Shown in pieces: positions 53,107 through 61,343 of a DNA stretch of 64,000 nucleotides. The stretch lies in contig NZ_JAIUCZ020000018.1 in assembly GCF_020176955.2 (NCBI RefSeq), positions 1-64,000 of the forward strand. Reading direction: 5' to 3'. The stretch is from Nocardia sp. alder85J. GTDB lineage: Bacteria; Actinomycetota; Actinomycetes; Mycobacteriales; Mycobacteriaceae. Numbering within the stretch: the first letter of the stretch is position 1; each line of letters begins with the position of its first letter. A program made the position numbers and the translations under genes. The notes under the pieces are model-generated. The model was given only the letters and a program-made list of their open reading frames with translations. It had not been told where the DNA came from and made no database searches.

Positions 53107-54204
53107 TCAGTCCGCCCACACCTGCTCGATCGGCGTCGCCACACTCGGCGGCGGCGTCGGGACACCGCTGGGCGTCCGCGAGAACCGCGGCGCCGGCGCA
53201 TGTTGCACCACGCCCTCGATCTCGATCAAACTGCCGCGGGCCACCAGATGTTCGTTCTGTTCCGCCTCGGAGAAGGTGAGGATCGGGGTGACACAGGAGT
53301 CGGTGCCGGCGAAGACGGCGGTCCACTCGTCGCGGGTGCGGCTCTTGAACTTCTCCGTGAACAGCTTCTTCAGCTGGTCCTGGGCGGCTGGATCGAGCTG
53401 GTGCGGCAGGCCCTCCGGGTCGATCTCCAAGCCGCGCAACAGTTCCGCGTAGAACTGGGGCTCGATGGGGCCGACCGCCATGTAGCCGCCGTCGGAGGTC
53501 TCGTAGGTGTCGTAGAACGACATGCCGGTGTCGAGCAGGTTGGTGCCGCGCTCCTCGTTCCACAGGCCCATGCCGCGCATACCCCAGATCATGTGCGAAA
53601 GGGCAAGGGCGCCATCGACCATCGCGGCGTCGATCACCTGGCCGCGGCCGGACCGCGAGCGTTCCACCAGCGCCGACAGCACGCCCATCACCAGGAACAT
53701 CGAGCCGCCGCCGAAGTCGCCCACCATGTTCAGCGGCGGCACCGGGCGTTCGCCCTGGCGGCCGATGGCATTCAGCACGCCGGTGAGGGAGATGTAGTTG
53801 ATGTCGTGCCCGGCGCGGTCGGCCAGCGGGCCGAACTGGCCCCAGCCGGTCATCCGGCCGTAGACCAGGCCGGGATTGCGCTCCAGGGTGACGTCGGGGC
53901 CGAGGCCCATCCGCTCGGTGGCACCGGGCCGGAAACCCTCGATCAGCACGTCGGCCTTGTCGATCAGCGCGAGCACCCGCTCGATCTCGGCCGGATCCTT
54001 CAGGTTGGCCTCCACGATGGTGCGGCCGCGCCATTGCGGGCGGTCCATCACCCCGGGCAGCATGCCGGGCCGCTGGACCCGCACCACGTCGGCGCCCAGG
54101 TCGGCCAGCAGCAGCGCCGCATGCGGGCCGGGGCCGATCCCGGCCAGTTCGACGACCCTGATGCCCGCCAGCGGTCCCTGCTTCGCGGTGGATGGAGTGC
54201 TCAC
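53107..54204 (-). CDS. Alpha-methylacyl-CoA racemase-like (CoA-transferase family III) protein
   Basis: 365 residues. Family III CoA-transferase fold with IRVVELAGIGPGPHAALLLADLGADVVRV at the start. The racemase-specific residues are in place: His133 in AGHDINYISLTG and Asp163 in MVGDFGGGSM, 30 residues apart as in the mycobacterial enzyme MCR (His126/Asp156, from memory). It would invert the 2-methyl centre of branched acyl-CoAs (e.g. pristanoyl- or cholesterol side-chain-CoA). GTG start at 54204. Last gene of a same-strand series with an amidohydrolase and ferredoxin reductase, but it has its own candidate promoter. Confidence 0.9.
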   Translation of the reverse strand: MSTPSTAKQGPLAGIRVVELAGIGPGPHAALLLADLGADVVRVQRPGMLPGVMDRPQWRGRTIVEANLKDPAEIERVLALIDKADVLIEGFRPGATERMGLGPDVTLERNPGLVYGRMTGWGQFGPLADRAGHDINYISLTGVLNAIGRQGERPVPPLNMVGDFGGGSMFLVMGVLSALVERSRSGRGQVIDAAMVDGALALSHMIWGMRGMGLWNEERGTNLLDTGMSFYDTYETSDGGYMAVGPIEPQFYAELLRGLEIDPEGLPHQLDPAAQDQLKKLFTEKFKSRTRDEWTAVFAGTDSCVTPILTFSEAEQNEHLVARGSLIEIEGVVQHAPAPRFSRTPSGVPTPPPSVATPIEQVWAD

Positions 54205-54234
54205 GACCTACCTCGGTTCGTCCTCGATGCCTAC

Positions 54235-54269
54235 GTCCGGACCATAACGGACTGTTGGCGTCCGGACAA
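54235..54269 (-). promoter_or_regulatory. Candidate promoter and operator of the racemase-like gene
   Basis: On the minus strand TTGTCC (54264-54269) and TATGGT (54241-54246) are 17 bp apart. Two identical palindromes GTCCGGAC (54235-54242 and 54260-54267) overlap the -10 and -35, centred 25 bp apart. This looks like a two-site repressor operator, for example of the TetR family; no regulator gene is adjacent. Confidence 0.45.
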
Positions 54270-54318
54270 CAAGCCCGTTCGCGGGCCGGAAATATGACGG
54301 TACGCCAGGGGTTCGGAA

Positions 54319-55179
54319 CTATTCGATGATGGGCAACGGGCGCGTATCGTCGCCGGCGGGCAGTTCGTCGCGGCGCAACCGCAGCGTCGGCGGGCCGGTG
54401 ACCGGCAGCGGGCGGGTGGTGGCCGGATCGGCGTGCACCGCCTTCACCGGCAATCCGTAGCAGGCGCGCGCGTTGTCGTCCAGCACCCGGTACATGTCGG
54501 CGCCGACGGCGTCGGCGATCAGGGCGATATCGGAGTCGCGGAAGGCTCGGCGGGTGCGGATGCCGGGCAGATCGGTGCCGAACATCAGCGCCTGCGGATT
54601 CACCGCGTGGATGCGGCGCAGCGCGGCGGGGATGTTCATCGCCACCCGGCCGAAGCCGGACGCCTTCACCTTGGCGCCGCGATCCACCAGGTTCAGCAGG
54701 TAGGGCAGGCATTCGTCGGACATGCCGAGGTGGTCGACCGACAGTGCGGGCAGCTTGCTGATCACCGGTTGCAGCGAGCCGAGGGTGGAACCGTCGATGT
54801 ACAGCTCCACGTGCCAGCGGGCCAGATCCCAGGCGCGGCGGGCCTGCTCGGTGAGGGTGACGATGTCACCGGCGGCGCGCTTGAGGTTGAACCGCAGCGC
54901 GCGCACGCCGTGCCGGTGCAATTCCAGGATCTGCTCGTCGGTGGTGTCGGGGTGCAGATTGGTCACCCCGACCCACCCGGGCCCGAGTTCGGTCAGCGCC
55001 GCCCGCAGGAAGCTCTGATCGGTGCCCTGGAAGGAGCCGCTCACCACTGCGCCACCGTCGACGTCGAAGCGCGCCATGCGTTTTCGATAGTCGGCGATGG
55101 TGTAGGGCGGCGGCAGGTAGCCCTCGTTCTCGACCAGCGGGAACCGCGGATCGACGATGTGGAAATGGGCATCGAACAC
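54319..55179 (-). CDS. Amidohydrolase-2 family metal-dependent hydrolase
   Basis: 286 residues. TIM-barrel hydrolase of the type seen in 2-pyrone-4,6-dicarboxylate lactonases and related decarboxylases: metal-binding HFH in FDAHFHIVD (residues 2-10), LSVDHLGMS in the middle and FGTDLPG with the catalytic Asp near residue 225. An open C-terminal tail of about 35 residues is Pro/Arg-rich. Start GTG at 55179 gives the family N-terminus. Substrate unknown; the neighbouring racemase suggests catabolism of a CoA-linked or cyclic compound (weak inference). Confidence 0.82.
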   Translation of the reverse strand: MFDAHFHIVDPRFPLVENEGYLPPPYTIADYRKRMARFDVDGGAVVSGSFQGTDQSFLRAALTELGPGWVGVTNLHPDTTDEQILELHRHGVRALRFNLKRAAGDIVTLTEQARRAWDLARWHVELYIDGSTLGSLQPVISKLPALSVDHLGMSDECLPYLLNLVDRGAKVKASGFGRVAMNIPAALRRIHAVNPQALMFGTDLPGIRTRRAFRDSDIALIADAVGADMYRVLDDNARACYGLPVKAVHADPATTRPLPVTGPPTLRLRRDELPAGDDTRPLPIIE

Positions 55180-55263
55180 GTGATCAGCATGCCTCGAGAC
55201 GGGGACGGATGGGGATCCGGACGGCTCGCCGGGCGGATGCCGGTCGGCAGTTGCGCCCGGGGA

Positions 55264-56664
55264 TCAGGCCTTGTTCGGTTCGCTGGCCGCGAGCATTTCG
55301 TTGCGCTCGACGACCTTGACCCGCTCCCGGCCCTGCGGCTCGCCCAGCGCCCGCTCGTGCGCGTCGAGCCGGTACCAGCCCGCCCAGGTGGTGAACGGGA
55401 TGCCCTTGCTCTCCAGCCAGCCGGTGACCGCGCCGGGATCCGGCTCGGCGGCCGGGACGAAGGCGGGGGCGTCGTCGAGCAGGCAGGCGATGGTCTCGTT
55501 GGCGTCGCCCTTGGTGTGGCCGATCAGGCCGACCGGGCCGCGCTTGATCCAGCCGGTGACATAGGTGGCCGGCAGGTAGCGATCGGGGCCGTCGGCGTGC
55601 TCGTCGGCCAGCACCCGGCCGGCCTCGTTGGGCACGGTGCCCGCCTGATCGTCGAACGGCAGCTGCGCGATGTTCTGCGACAGGTAGCCCACCGCCCGGT
55701 AGATCGCCTGCACATCCCAGGTGTTGAACTCGCCGGTGCCCTTGACGTTGCCGGTGCCGTCGAGCGCGGTGCGCTCGGTGCGCAGGCCGACGACCTTGCC
55801 GTCCTCACCCACGATCTCGGCCGGGGATTCGAAGAAGTGCAGGAACAACTTGTGCGGGCGGGCGCCGACATCGCGAATCGCCCACTGCTCCAAGGTGTTG
55901 CAGACCATGTCGACCTGCTTCGAATGCCTGCGTGCCGCTTCCGAACCCTCGTCGTAGTCGATGTCCTCGGGATCCACGATGACCTCGATGTTCGGCGAGT
56001 GGTCCAGCTCCCGTAGCTCCAGCGGGGTGAACTTGGCCTGCGCCGGGCCGCGACGGCCGAACACGTGCACCTCGACGGCCTTGTTGGCCAGCAGGCCCGC
56101 GTGCACGTTCGGCGGGATCTCGGTGGGGAGCAGTTCGTCGCCGGTCTTGGCGAGCACCCGCGCCACGTCCAGGGCGACGTTGCCGACGCCGAGCACGGCG
56201 ACCTTCTCCGCCTCCAGCGGCCAGTTGCGTGGCACGTCCGGATGCCCGTCGTACCAGGACACGAAGTCGGCGGCGCCGTAGGAGCCGTCCAGTTCGATGC
56301 CCGGGACGGTCAGCGCGCGGTCGGCGTTGGCGCCGGTGGAGAAGATCACCGCGTCGTAGAAGCGCCGCAGATCCTCCAGGGTGATGTCGGTGCCGTAGTC
56401 GATGTTGCCGAGCAGCCGGACCTGGGGCTTGTCGAGGACCTTGTGCAGCGCGGTGATGATGCCCTTGATCCGCGGATGGTCGGGCGCCACGCCGTACCGG
56501 ATCAGGCCGAACGGCGCCGGCATCCGCTCGTACAGGTCGATGCTCACCTCGGCATCGGACTTCATCAAGGCGTCGGCGGCGTAGATACCCGCCGGTCCGG
56601 CGCCCACGATGGCGATGCGCAACGGGCGATCCGCACTCTGTCGATCGGCGCTGTGTTCGGTCAT
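55264..56664 (-). CDS. fprA: NADPH-ferredoxin reductase, FprA type
   Basis: 466 residues from the ATG at 56664. An adrenodoxin-reductase-like flavoprotein that passes electrons from NADPH to ferredoxin, for example for cytochromes P450 or sulfur assimilation. FAD loop IAIVGAGPAGIYAADAL (17-33), YGVAPDHPRIKGI, NADPH loop VLGVGNVALDVARVL, and the conserved C-terminal YVTGWIKRGPVGLIGHTKGDA. There is no N-terminal ferredoxin domain, so it is FprA-like, not FprB-like. An iron-box motif 56 bp upstream suggests IdeR/DtxR control. No ferredoxin gene is adjacent. Confidence 0.93.
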   Translation of the reverse strand: MTEHSADRQSADRPLRIAIVGAGPAGIYAADALMKSDAEVSIDLYERMPAPFGLIRYGVAPDHPRIKGIITALHKVLDKPQVRLLGNIDYGTDITLEDLRRFYDAVIFSTGANADRALTVPGIELDGSYGAADFVSWYDGHPDVPRNWPLEAEKVAVLGVGNVALDVARVLAKTGDELLPTEIPPNVHAGLLANKAVEVHVFGRRGPAQAKFTPLELRELDHSPNIEVIVDPEDIDYDEGSEAARRHSKQVDMVCNTLEQWAIRDVGARPHKLFLHFFESPAEIVGEDGKVVGLRTERTALDGTGNVKGTGEFNTWDVQAIYRAVGYLSQNIAQLPFDDQAGTVPNEAGRVLADEHADGPDRYLPATYVTGWIKRGPVGLIGHTKGDANETIACLLDDAPAFVPAAEPDPGAVTGWLESKGIPFTTWAGWYRLDAHERALGEPQGRERVKVVERNEMLAASEPNKA

Positions 56665-56719
56665 TCTCAGGCGCACCCTTTGGTCGGAAACACTGTCGTC
56701 TGTCTCAGCCGTCTTTTTC

Positions 56720-56738
56720 TTAGCTTAGGCTAAGTTGA
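56720..56738 (-). promoter_or_regulatory. IdeR/DtxR iron box upstream of the ferredoxin reductase gene
   Basis: TTAGCTTAGGCTAAGTTGA matches the 19-bp iron-box consensus TTAGGTTAGGCTAACCTAA at 15 positions, including the central TTAGGCTAA. It is 56-74 bp before the fprA start codon, a usual distance for a repressor site overlapping a promoter. It is close to the start of nothing on the other strand (next gene begins 200 bp away). Confidence 0.7.
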
Positions 56739-56938
56739 CGTCCGGGCGGTTCGCCCCCGACGCCCCCGACATCCCATCGATGCTGCATTGTTGCTTGCAG
56801 AGACACGGTTGGCGCCGCGGCGGCCGCCAGTTCCCGAAGATTCTATCGAGGTCGGCCACGGCCTCCGTTCCCGCGTCCCCGGTGGTAAATCCGGGGCGTG
56901 ACTCCCGGCACACCGGGCCACCAGGGATGATCAATGGC

Positions 56939-57370
56939 ATGAGCGCCCCCGACGAGCAGCCCGTCGCGATCGATCAGCGGGAAAAGACCCGGTCCGCAGT
57001 GCCTTTCCTGGCGGCCTTCGGGCTGGCGCTGCTGGTGCTGGTGGCCGTGGTGCTCCTCGAGACGCTGCGCCCGGCGGAGAGAAACGTCACAGATTCCGAC
57101 AAGATGGCGACCGCGGTGCACGACTACACGCAGGCCTGGAACGCCGCCGACCCGGCGAAGCTGGCGGCGGCGGTGTGCCCCGGTTTCGATCCGGCCCGCT
57201 CGCCGCTGGCCGCGGCGGCCGGGAAGAAGGCCGATCTGGTCCGGCTGACCGATCCGAGCATCGACGGCGATCGCGGCAAGGTGACCGTGACCGACTCGGT
57301 GGACGGTAAGGAGAGCACCGCCACCTGGGCGCTGACCCGTTCCGGCGGCGTCTGGCGCGTCTGCGATTGA
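56939..57370 (+). CDS. Small membrane protein with extracellular NTF2-like domain
   Basis: 143 residues. Short polar N-terminus, one membrane helix (about residues 25-45, VPFLAAFGLALLVLVAVVLLE), and an outer domain with AVHDYTQAWNAADPAKLAAAVCPGF and the end GGVWRVCD. The 'alpha helix, Cys, beta strands, WRVCD' layout is the same as in the C-terminal domain of the 1151-residue protein at 28758-32213, so the two are paralogous there. Start uncertain: ATG at 56939 or 56927 (CAGGG upstream). Followed by the promoter of the riboswitch gene. Confidence 0.75.
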   Translation: MSAPDEQPVAIDQREKTRSAVPFLAAFGLALLVLVAVVLLETLRPAERNVTDSDKMATAVHDYTQAWNAADPAKLAAAVCPGFDPARSPLAAAAGKKADLVRLTDPSIDGDRGKVTVTDSVDGKESTATWALTRSGGVWRVCD

Positions 57371-57382
57371 GGTCGCCGGAGT

Positions 57383-57412
57383 TTGACAGGCAACCCTGTG
57401 ACGCGGCAATCT
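57383..57412 (+). promoter_or_regulatory. Promoter of the SAM-IV riboswitch-rhodanese-metZ unit
   Basis: Consensus -35 TTGACA (57383-57388), 18-bp spacer, -10-like CAATCT (57407-57412). The expected start point, about 57419, is the first base of the riboswitch. Confidence 0.65.
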
Positions 57413-57419
57413 CGTTGCA

Positions 57420-57535
57420 GGTCATGAGTGCCAGCGCCAAGCCCCGGCTCGCTGGTCGGCAACCCTCTTTCGCGGTGGGGTGCTCCGGGTGACGACCTGG
57501 CCGCGCACCGGCTCCCGGTGCGGCAAGTGCGGATT
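57420..57535 (+). ncRNA. SAM-IV riboswitch
   Basis: The sequence follows the SAM-IV consensus almost base for base as I remember it: GGTCATGAGTGCCAGC at the start, CAAGCCCCGGCTCGCTGG, CGGCAACCCTC, GCGGTGGGGTGCTCCGGGTG, then GACGACCTGG closing P1, and a 3' pseudoknot part (CCGGCTCCCGGTGCGGCAAG). SAM-IV RNAs bind S-adenosylmethionine in Actinobacteria and switch off sulfur/methionine genes. It ends 19 nt before the rhodanese start, so control of translation or of a structure hiding the GAGGAGG ribosome-binding site is likely. Confidence 0.9.
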
Positions 57536-57553
57536 CTCGAGGAGGTTCGACAA

Positions 57554-57976
57554 ATGAGCTACGCAGGCGACATCACGCCGCTGCAAGCGTGGGAACTGTT
57601 GCGGGACAACCCGGATGCGGTGCTGGTGGATGTGCGCACCGAGGCCGAGTGGCGGTTCGTCGGGGTGCCCGACACCACGTCCATCGACCGGCCGACGGCC
57701 CTGATCGAATGGGTCGACTTCGGCGGCGGTCGCAACGAGGCCTTCGTCGATCAGCTGAAGCAGGCGCTGGCCGGGCGGGCCGCCGGCAGCGACGCCCCGG
57801 TCGTGTTCCTCTGCCGGTCCGGGCAGCGGTCGATCGGCGCGGCCACCGCGGCCACCGCGGCCGGTTTCGCCCCGTCGTACAACGTGCTCGAGGGCTTCGA
57901 GGGCCCGCTGGACGAGGTCGCGCATCGCGGTGCCGCCGGCTGGCGCGCCCACGGACTGCCGTGGCGGCAGTCGTGA
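57554..57976 (+). CDS. Rhodanese-domain sulfurtransferase
   Basis: 140 residues, a single rhodanese domain. ITPLQAWELLRDNPDAVLVDVRTEAEW is the N-terminal part; catalytic Cys87 sits in the CRSGQRS loop. It should carry sulfur as a persulfide. The ATG at 57554 follows GAGGAGG; the longer open frame upstream runs through the riboswitch and is not coding. It is the first gene behind the SAM-IV riboswitch and 52 bp before metZ, matching Rv0390-Rv0391 of M. tuberculosis (from memory), so it may supply sulfur to homocysteine synthesis. Confidence 0.93.
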   Translation: MSYAGDITPLQAWELLRDNPDAVLVDVRTEAEWRFVGVPDTTSIDRPTALIEWVDFGGGRNEAFVDQLKQALAGRAAGSDAPVVFLCRSGQRSIGAATAATAAGFAPSYNVLEGFEGPLDEVAHRGAAGWRAHGLPWRQS

Positions 57977-58028
57977 CGGCCACAGCTCGACCGGCGCGGT
58001 GCCGGGTCGCGACGGAAAGGAGACCGGC

Positions 58029-59243
58029 ATGATCACCGGTGGCTCGTTCGACAAGCCGCTGCCCTCCGGCGTGGGCCCGGCGACGCTGGGCGTCCGGGGC
58101 GGCCTGCGGCGCTCCGGCTTCGAGGAGACCTCCGAGGCGCTGTACCTCTCGTCCGGCTTCGTCTACGAGAGCGCCGAGGCCGCCGAGGCCGCGTTCAACG
58201 GCGACGCCGAACATTTCGTGTACTCCCGCTACGGCAATCCCACGGTCGCCATGTTCGAGGAGCGGCTGCGGCTGCTCGAGGGCGCCGAGGCGTGTTTCGC
58301 GACCGCCAGCGGCATGTCGGCGGTGTTCACCGCGCTGGCCGCCCTGCTCGCCACCGGCGACCGGCTGGTGGCCGCGCGCAGCCTGTTCGGTTCCTGTTTC
58401 GTGGTGTGCAACGAGATCCTGCCGCGCTGGGGTGTCGAGACCGTCTTCGTCGACGGTGAGGATCTCGACCAGTGGGAGCAGGCGCTGTCGGTGCCGACCA
58501 CGGCGGTGTTCTTCGAGACCCCGTCCAACCCGATGCAGACCCTGGTGGATGTCCGCCGGGTCGCCGAGTTGGCGCACGCCGCCGGCGCGAAGGTGGTGCT
58601 GGACAACGTCTTCGCCACCCCGCTGTTGCAGCGCAGCCTGCCGCTCGGCGCCGATGTGGTGGTCTACTCCGGCACCAAGCACATCGACGGGCAGGGCCGG
58701 GTGCTCGGCGGCGCGATCCTCGGGACGCACGACTACATCGACGGCCCGGTCAAGAATCTGATGCGGCACACCGGCCCGGCGCTGAGCCCGTTCAACGCCT
58801 GGACACTGCTCAAGGGCCTGGAGACCATGCCGCTGCGGGTGATGCAGTCGGCCACCTCGGCGCTGCGCATCGCGGAGTTCCTGGAGCAGCATCCCGCGGT
58901 GTCCTGGACGAAATACCCGTTCCTGCAATCACATCCGCAGTACGATCTGGCCCGCAGTCAGATGTCCGGCGGCGGCACCGTGGTCACCTTCGAGCTGGCG
59001 GCCGATGCGGACGAGGCCAAGAAGCGCGCTTTCGAGGTGCTCAATCGCCTTCGCATCGTGGACATCTCGAACAACCTGGGTGATTCCAAGACCCTGATCA
59101 CCCATCCGGCCACCACCACGCATCGCGCGATGGGGCCGGAAGGCCGTGCGGCCGTGGGCATCACCGACGGGGTGCTGCGCATCTCGATCGGCCTGGAGGA
59201 CGTCGACGATCTGCTCGGCGATCTCGATCACGCGCTGGCCTGA
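58029..59243 (+). CDS. metZ: O-succinylhomoserine sulfhydrylase
   Basis: 404 residues. A Cys/Met-metabolism PLP enzyme that makes homocysteine from O-succinylhomoserine (or the O-acetyl ester) and sulfide. PLP-Lys217 is in VVYSGTKHIDGQGR; YSRYGNPTVAMFEERL and FFETPSNPMQTLVD are family motifs, and SKTLITHPATTTHRAM is the substrate-carboxylate region near the C-terminus. The ATG at 58029 has AAAGGAG upstream. It shares the riboswitch-controlled transcript with the rhodanese gene. MetZ and MetB/MetC are hard to tell apart by eye; the riboswitch and synteny support MetZ. Confidence 0.92.
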   Translation: MITGGSFDKPLPSGVGPATLGVRGGLRRSGFEETSEALYLSSGFVYESAEAAEAAFNGDAEHFVYSRYGNPTVAMFEERLRLLEGAEACFATASGMSAVFTALAALLATGDRLVAARSLFGSCFVVCNEILPRWGVETVFVDGEDLDQWEQALSVPTTAVFFETPSNPMQTLVDVRRVAELAHAAGAKVVLDNVFATPLLQRSLPLGADVVVYSGTKHIDGQGRVLGGAILGTHDYIDGPVKNLMRHTGPALSPFNAWTLLKGLETMPLRVMQSATSALRIAEFLEQHPAVSWTKYPFLQSHPQYDLARSQMSGGGTVVTFELAADADEAKKRAFEVLNRLRIVDISNNLGDSKTLITHPATTTHRAMGPEGRAAVGITDGVLRISIGLEDVDDLLGDLDHALA

Positions 59244-59286
59244 GCCCCGTGACGGTGGCGTCCGCTGGCTGCGGGCGCCACCGGAA

Positions 59287-60090
59287 TCAGCGGTCCGCGA
59301 ACGGATTCGCGGTATGACCCACCAGATCGGCCACCGAGTCCAGCACCACCGTCGGACGGTAGGGGAACTGTTCGACCGAGGCGCGGGTGGAGATGCCGGA
59401 GGTCACCAGGATCGTCCGCATGCCCGCCTCCAGCCCGGCGATCACATCGGTGTCCATCCGGTCGCCGATCATCACCGTGGACTGTGAGTGCGCGCCGATG
59501 CGGCGCAGCGCCGAGCGCATCATCAGCGGATTCGGCTTGCCCACGTAATACGGTTCGCGGCCGGTGGCGCGGGTGATCAGCGCCGCCACCGAGCCGGTGG
59601 CCGGGAGCAGCCCCTCGCGCGACGGCCCGGTCGCGTCCGGGTTGGTGGCGATGAAGCGAGCGCCCCTGTCCACCAAGCGGATCGCGGTGGTGATCGCCTC
59701 GAAGGAATAGGTGCGGGTCTCGCCCAGCACCACATAGTCCGGATCGCTGTCGGTGAGGACGTAGCCGATCTCGTGCAGGGCGGTGGTGAGGCCGGATTCG
59801 CCCACCACGTAGGCGGTGCCGCCGGGCCGCTGGTCGTCGAGGAAGGTCGCGGTCGCCAGGGCGGAGGTCCAGATCGCCTCCTCGGGGATGTCGAGGCCGG
59901 AGTGCCGCAGCCGGGCCTGGAGGTCGCGCGGGGTGCGGATCGAGTTGTTGGTCAGCACCAGGAACGGGATGCCGGCGGCCGTCAGCTCCGCCAGGAACTT
60001 GTCGGCGCCGGGAATCGGGTGGTCCTCGTGCACCAGCACGCCGTCCATGTCGGTCAGGTAGGACAGGATCGGTTCGTCGTCTGCCGTCAC
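59287..60090 (-). CDS. HAD-superfamily (NagD-like, IIA) phosphatase
   Basis: 267 residues. Catalytic DMDGVL (Asp14, Asp16), LTNNS (motif II), VGKPNPLMMRSAL (motif III Lys) and MIGDRMDTDVIAGLEAGMRTILVTSG (motif IV) with the large C2B-type cap of the NagD group. Such phosphatases act on small phosphates (nucleotides, sugar or glycerol phosphates); substrate unknown. ATG at 60090. It converges with metZ. Confidence 0.9.
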   Translation of the reverse strand: MTADDEPILSYLTDMDGVLVHEDHPIPGADKFLAELTAAGIPFLVLTNNSIRTPRDLQARLRHSGLDIPEEAIWTSALATATFLDDQRPGGTAYVVGESGLTTALHEIGYVLTDSDPDYVVLGETRTYSFEAITTAIRLVDRGARFIATNPDATGPSREGLLPATGSVAALITRATGREPYYVGKPNPLMMRSALRRIGAHSQSTVMIGDRMDTDVIAGLEAGMRTILVTSGISTRASVEQFPYRPTVVLDSVADLVGHTANPFADR

Positions 60091-60309
60091 CGTTCAATTC
60101 TGGGCCCGGCGCCCGGCGTGCCGCGCGGCGGGGGCCGGAGATCTCGGACCGACCATCCGAACATAACGGACAGGCCGCTGGTTATGGTCGAGGGTGGATC
60201 TCTGGTGCGGCGGAATGCGGTGCGACACCGCGACGCTGCACCCGAGTGGCATGTCGGCCCGCACAACCGGGCCGAGAAGTGGACATCGGAAGAGTGGACA
60301 GGAGTCCCG

Positions 60310-61317
60310 GTGACTGATCTCAAGCTCGGTTACAAGGCATCGGCGGAACAATTCGGTCCTCGGGAGCTCGTCGAGCTCGGTGTGGCCGCCGAGGAGCACG
60401 GTCTCGACAGCGCCACGGTCAGCGACCACTTCCAGCCGTGGCGGCACAACGGCGGGCATGCGCCGTTCTCGCTGGCCTGGATGACGGCGGTGGGGGAGCG
60501 CACGCAGCGGATCCAGCTGGGCACCTCCGTGCTCACCCCGACCTTCCGCTACAACCCGGCGGTGATCGCACAGGCGTTCGCGAGCATGGGGTGTCTCTAC
60601 CCGAACCGCATCATGCTCGGTGTCGGTACCGGTGAGGCGCTCAACGAGATCGCGACCGGCTACAAGGGCGAATGGCCGGAGTTCAAGGAGCGGTTCGCCC
60701 GGCTGCGCGAGTCCGTCGATCTGATGCGGGCGTTGTGGACCGGTGACCGGGTCACCTTCGACGGCGAGTACTACCACACCGTCGGAGCCTCGATCTACGA
60801 CGTGCCGAAGGGTGGTATCCCGATCTATGTCGCCGCCGGCGGCCCGCTGGTGGCGAAGTACGCCGGTCGCGCCGGCGACGGGTTCATCTGTACCTCGGGC
60901 AAGGGTATGGATCTCTACACGGAGAAGCTGATGCCGGGTGTGCGGGAGGGCGCCGCGAAGGCCGGGCGCACCCTCGACGACATCGATCGGATGATCGAGA
61001 TCAAGATCTCCTACGACACCGATCCCGAACTGGCGCTGGAGAACACCCGGTTCTGGGCGCCGCTGTCGCTGACCGCGGAGCAGAAGCATTCCATCACCGA
61101 TCCGATCGAGATGGAGGCGGCCGCCGACGCGCTGCCGATCGAGCAGATCGCCAAGCGCTGGATCGTCGCCAGCGATCCGGATCAGACCGTGGAACTGATC
61201 AAGCCGTACGTGGACGCGGGCCTGAACCACCTGGTGTTCCACGCCCCCGGCCACGATCAGCGCCGCTTCCTGGACCTGTTCGCCAGCGACCTGGCGCCGC
61301 GGCTGCGCGATCTGTAG
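60310..61317 (+). CDS. fgd: F420-dependent glucose-6-phosphate dehydrogenase
   Basis: 335 residues. It oxidises glucose-6-phosphate and reduces coenzyme F420. The active-site residues known from M. tuberculosis FGD1 occur at the same positions: His40 and Trp44 in VSDHFQPWR, Glu109 in GVGTGEAL, and the phosphate-binding Lys198, Lys259 and Arg283. GTG start at 60310 with ACAGGAG upstream; the frame is open far upstream but only from here does it match the family. In M. tuberculosis fgd1 also lies just before pta. Two other F420-type proteins follow here. Confidence 0.97.
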   Translation: MTDLKLGYKASAEQFGPRELVELGVAAEEHGLDSATVSDHFQPWRHNGGHAPFSLAWMTAVGERTQRIQLGTSVLTPTFRYNPAVIAQAFASMGCLYPNRIMLGVGTGEALNEIATGYKGEWPEFKERFARLRESVDLMRALWTGDRVTFDGEYYHTVGASIYDVPKGGIPIYVAAGGPLVAKYAGRAGDGFICTSGKGMDLYTEKLMPGVREGAAKAGRTLDDIDRMIEIKISYDTDPELALENTRFWAPLSLTAEQKHSITDPIEMEAAADALPIEQIAKRWIVASDPDQTVELIKPYVDAGLNHLVFHAPGHDQRRFLDLFASDLAPRLRDL

Positions 61318-61343
61318 CCACACCGCCCCGGTGGCCACCGGCG

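Noticed and set aside
57428..57553. Longer rhodanese start at 57428
   Set aside because: The extra 42 codons lie inside the riboswitch; the ATG at 57554 has the strong ribosome-binding site.
54235..60172. Shared sequence CATAACGGAC upstream of the racemase-like gene and upstream of fgd
   Set aside because: Only about 10 bp identical once gaps are disallowed; expected by chance at this window size.
59488..60309. Long N-terminal extension of FGD
   Set aside because: Runs antisense to the HAD phosphatase and has no FGD homology; alignment of catalytic residues numbers correctly from 60310.
61328..61341. CCGGTGGCCACCGG as bidirectional terminator between fgd and the Ddn-like gene
   Set aside because: A perfect palindrome, but it leaves only a 5-bp stem once a loop is allowed and has no T-tract.
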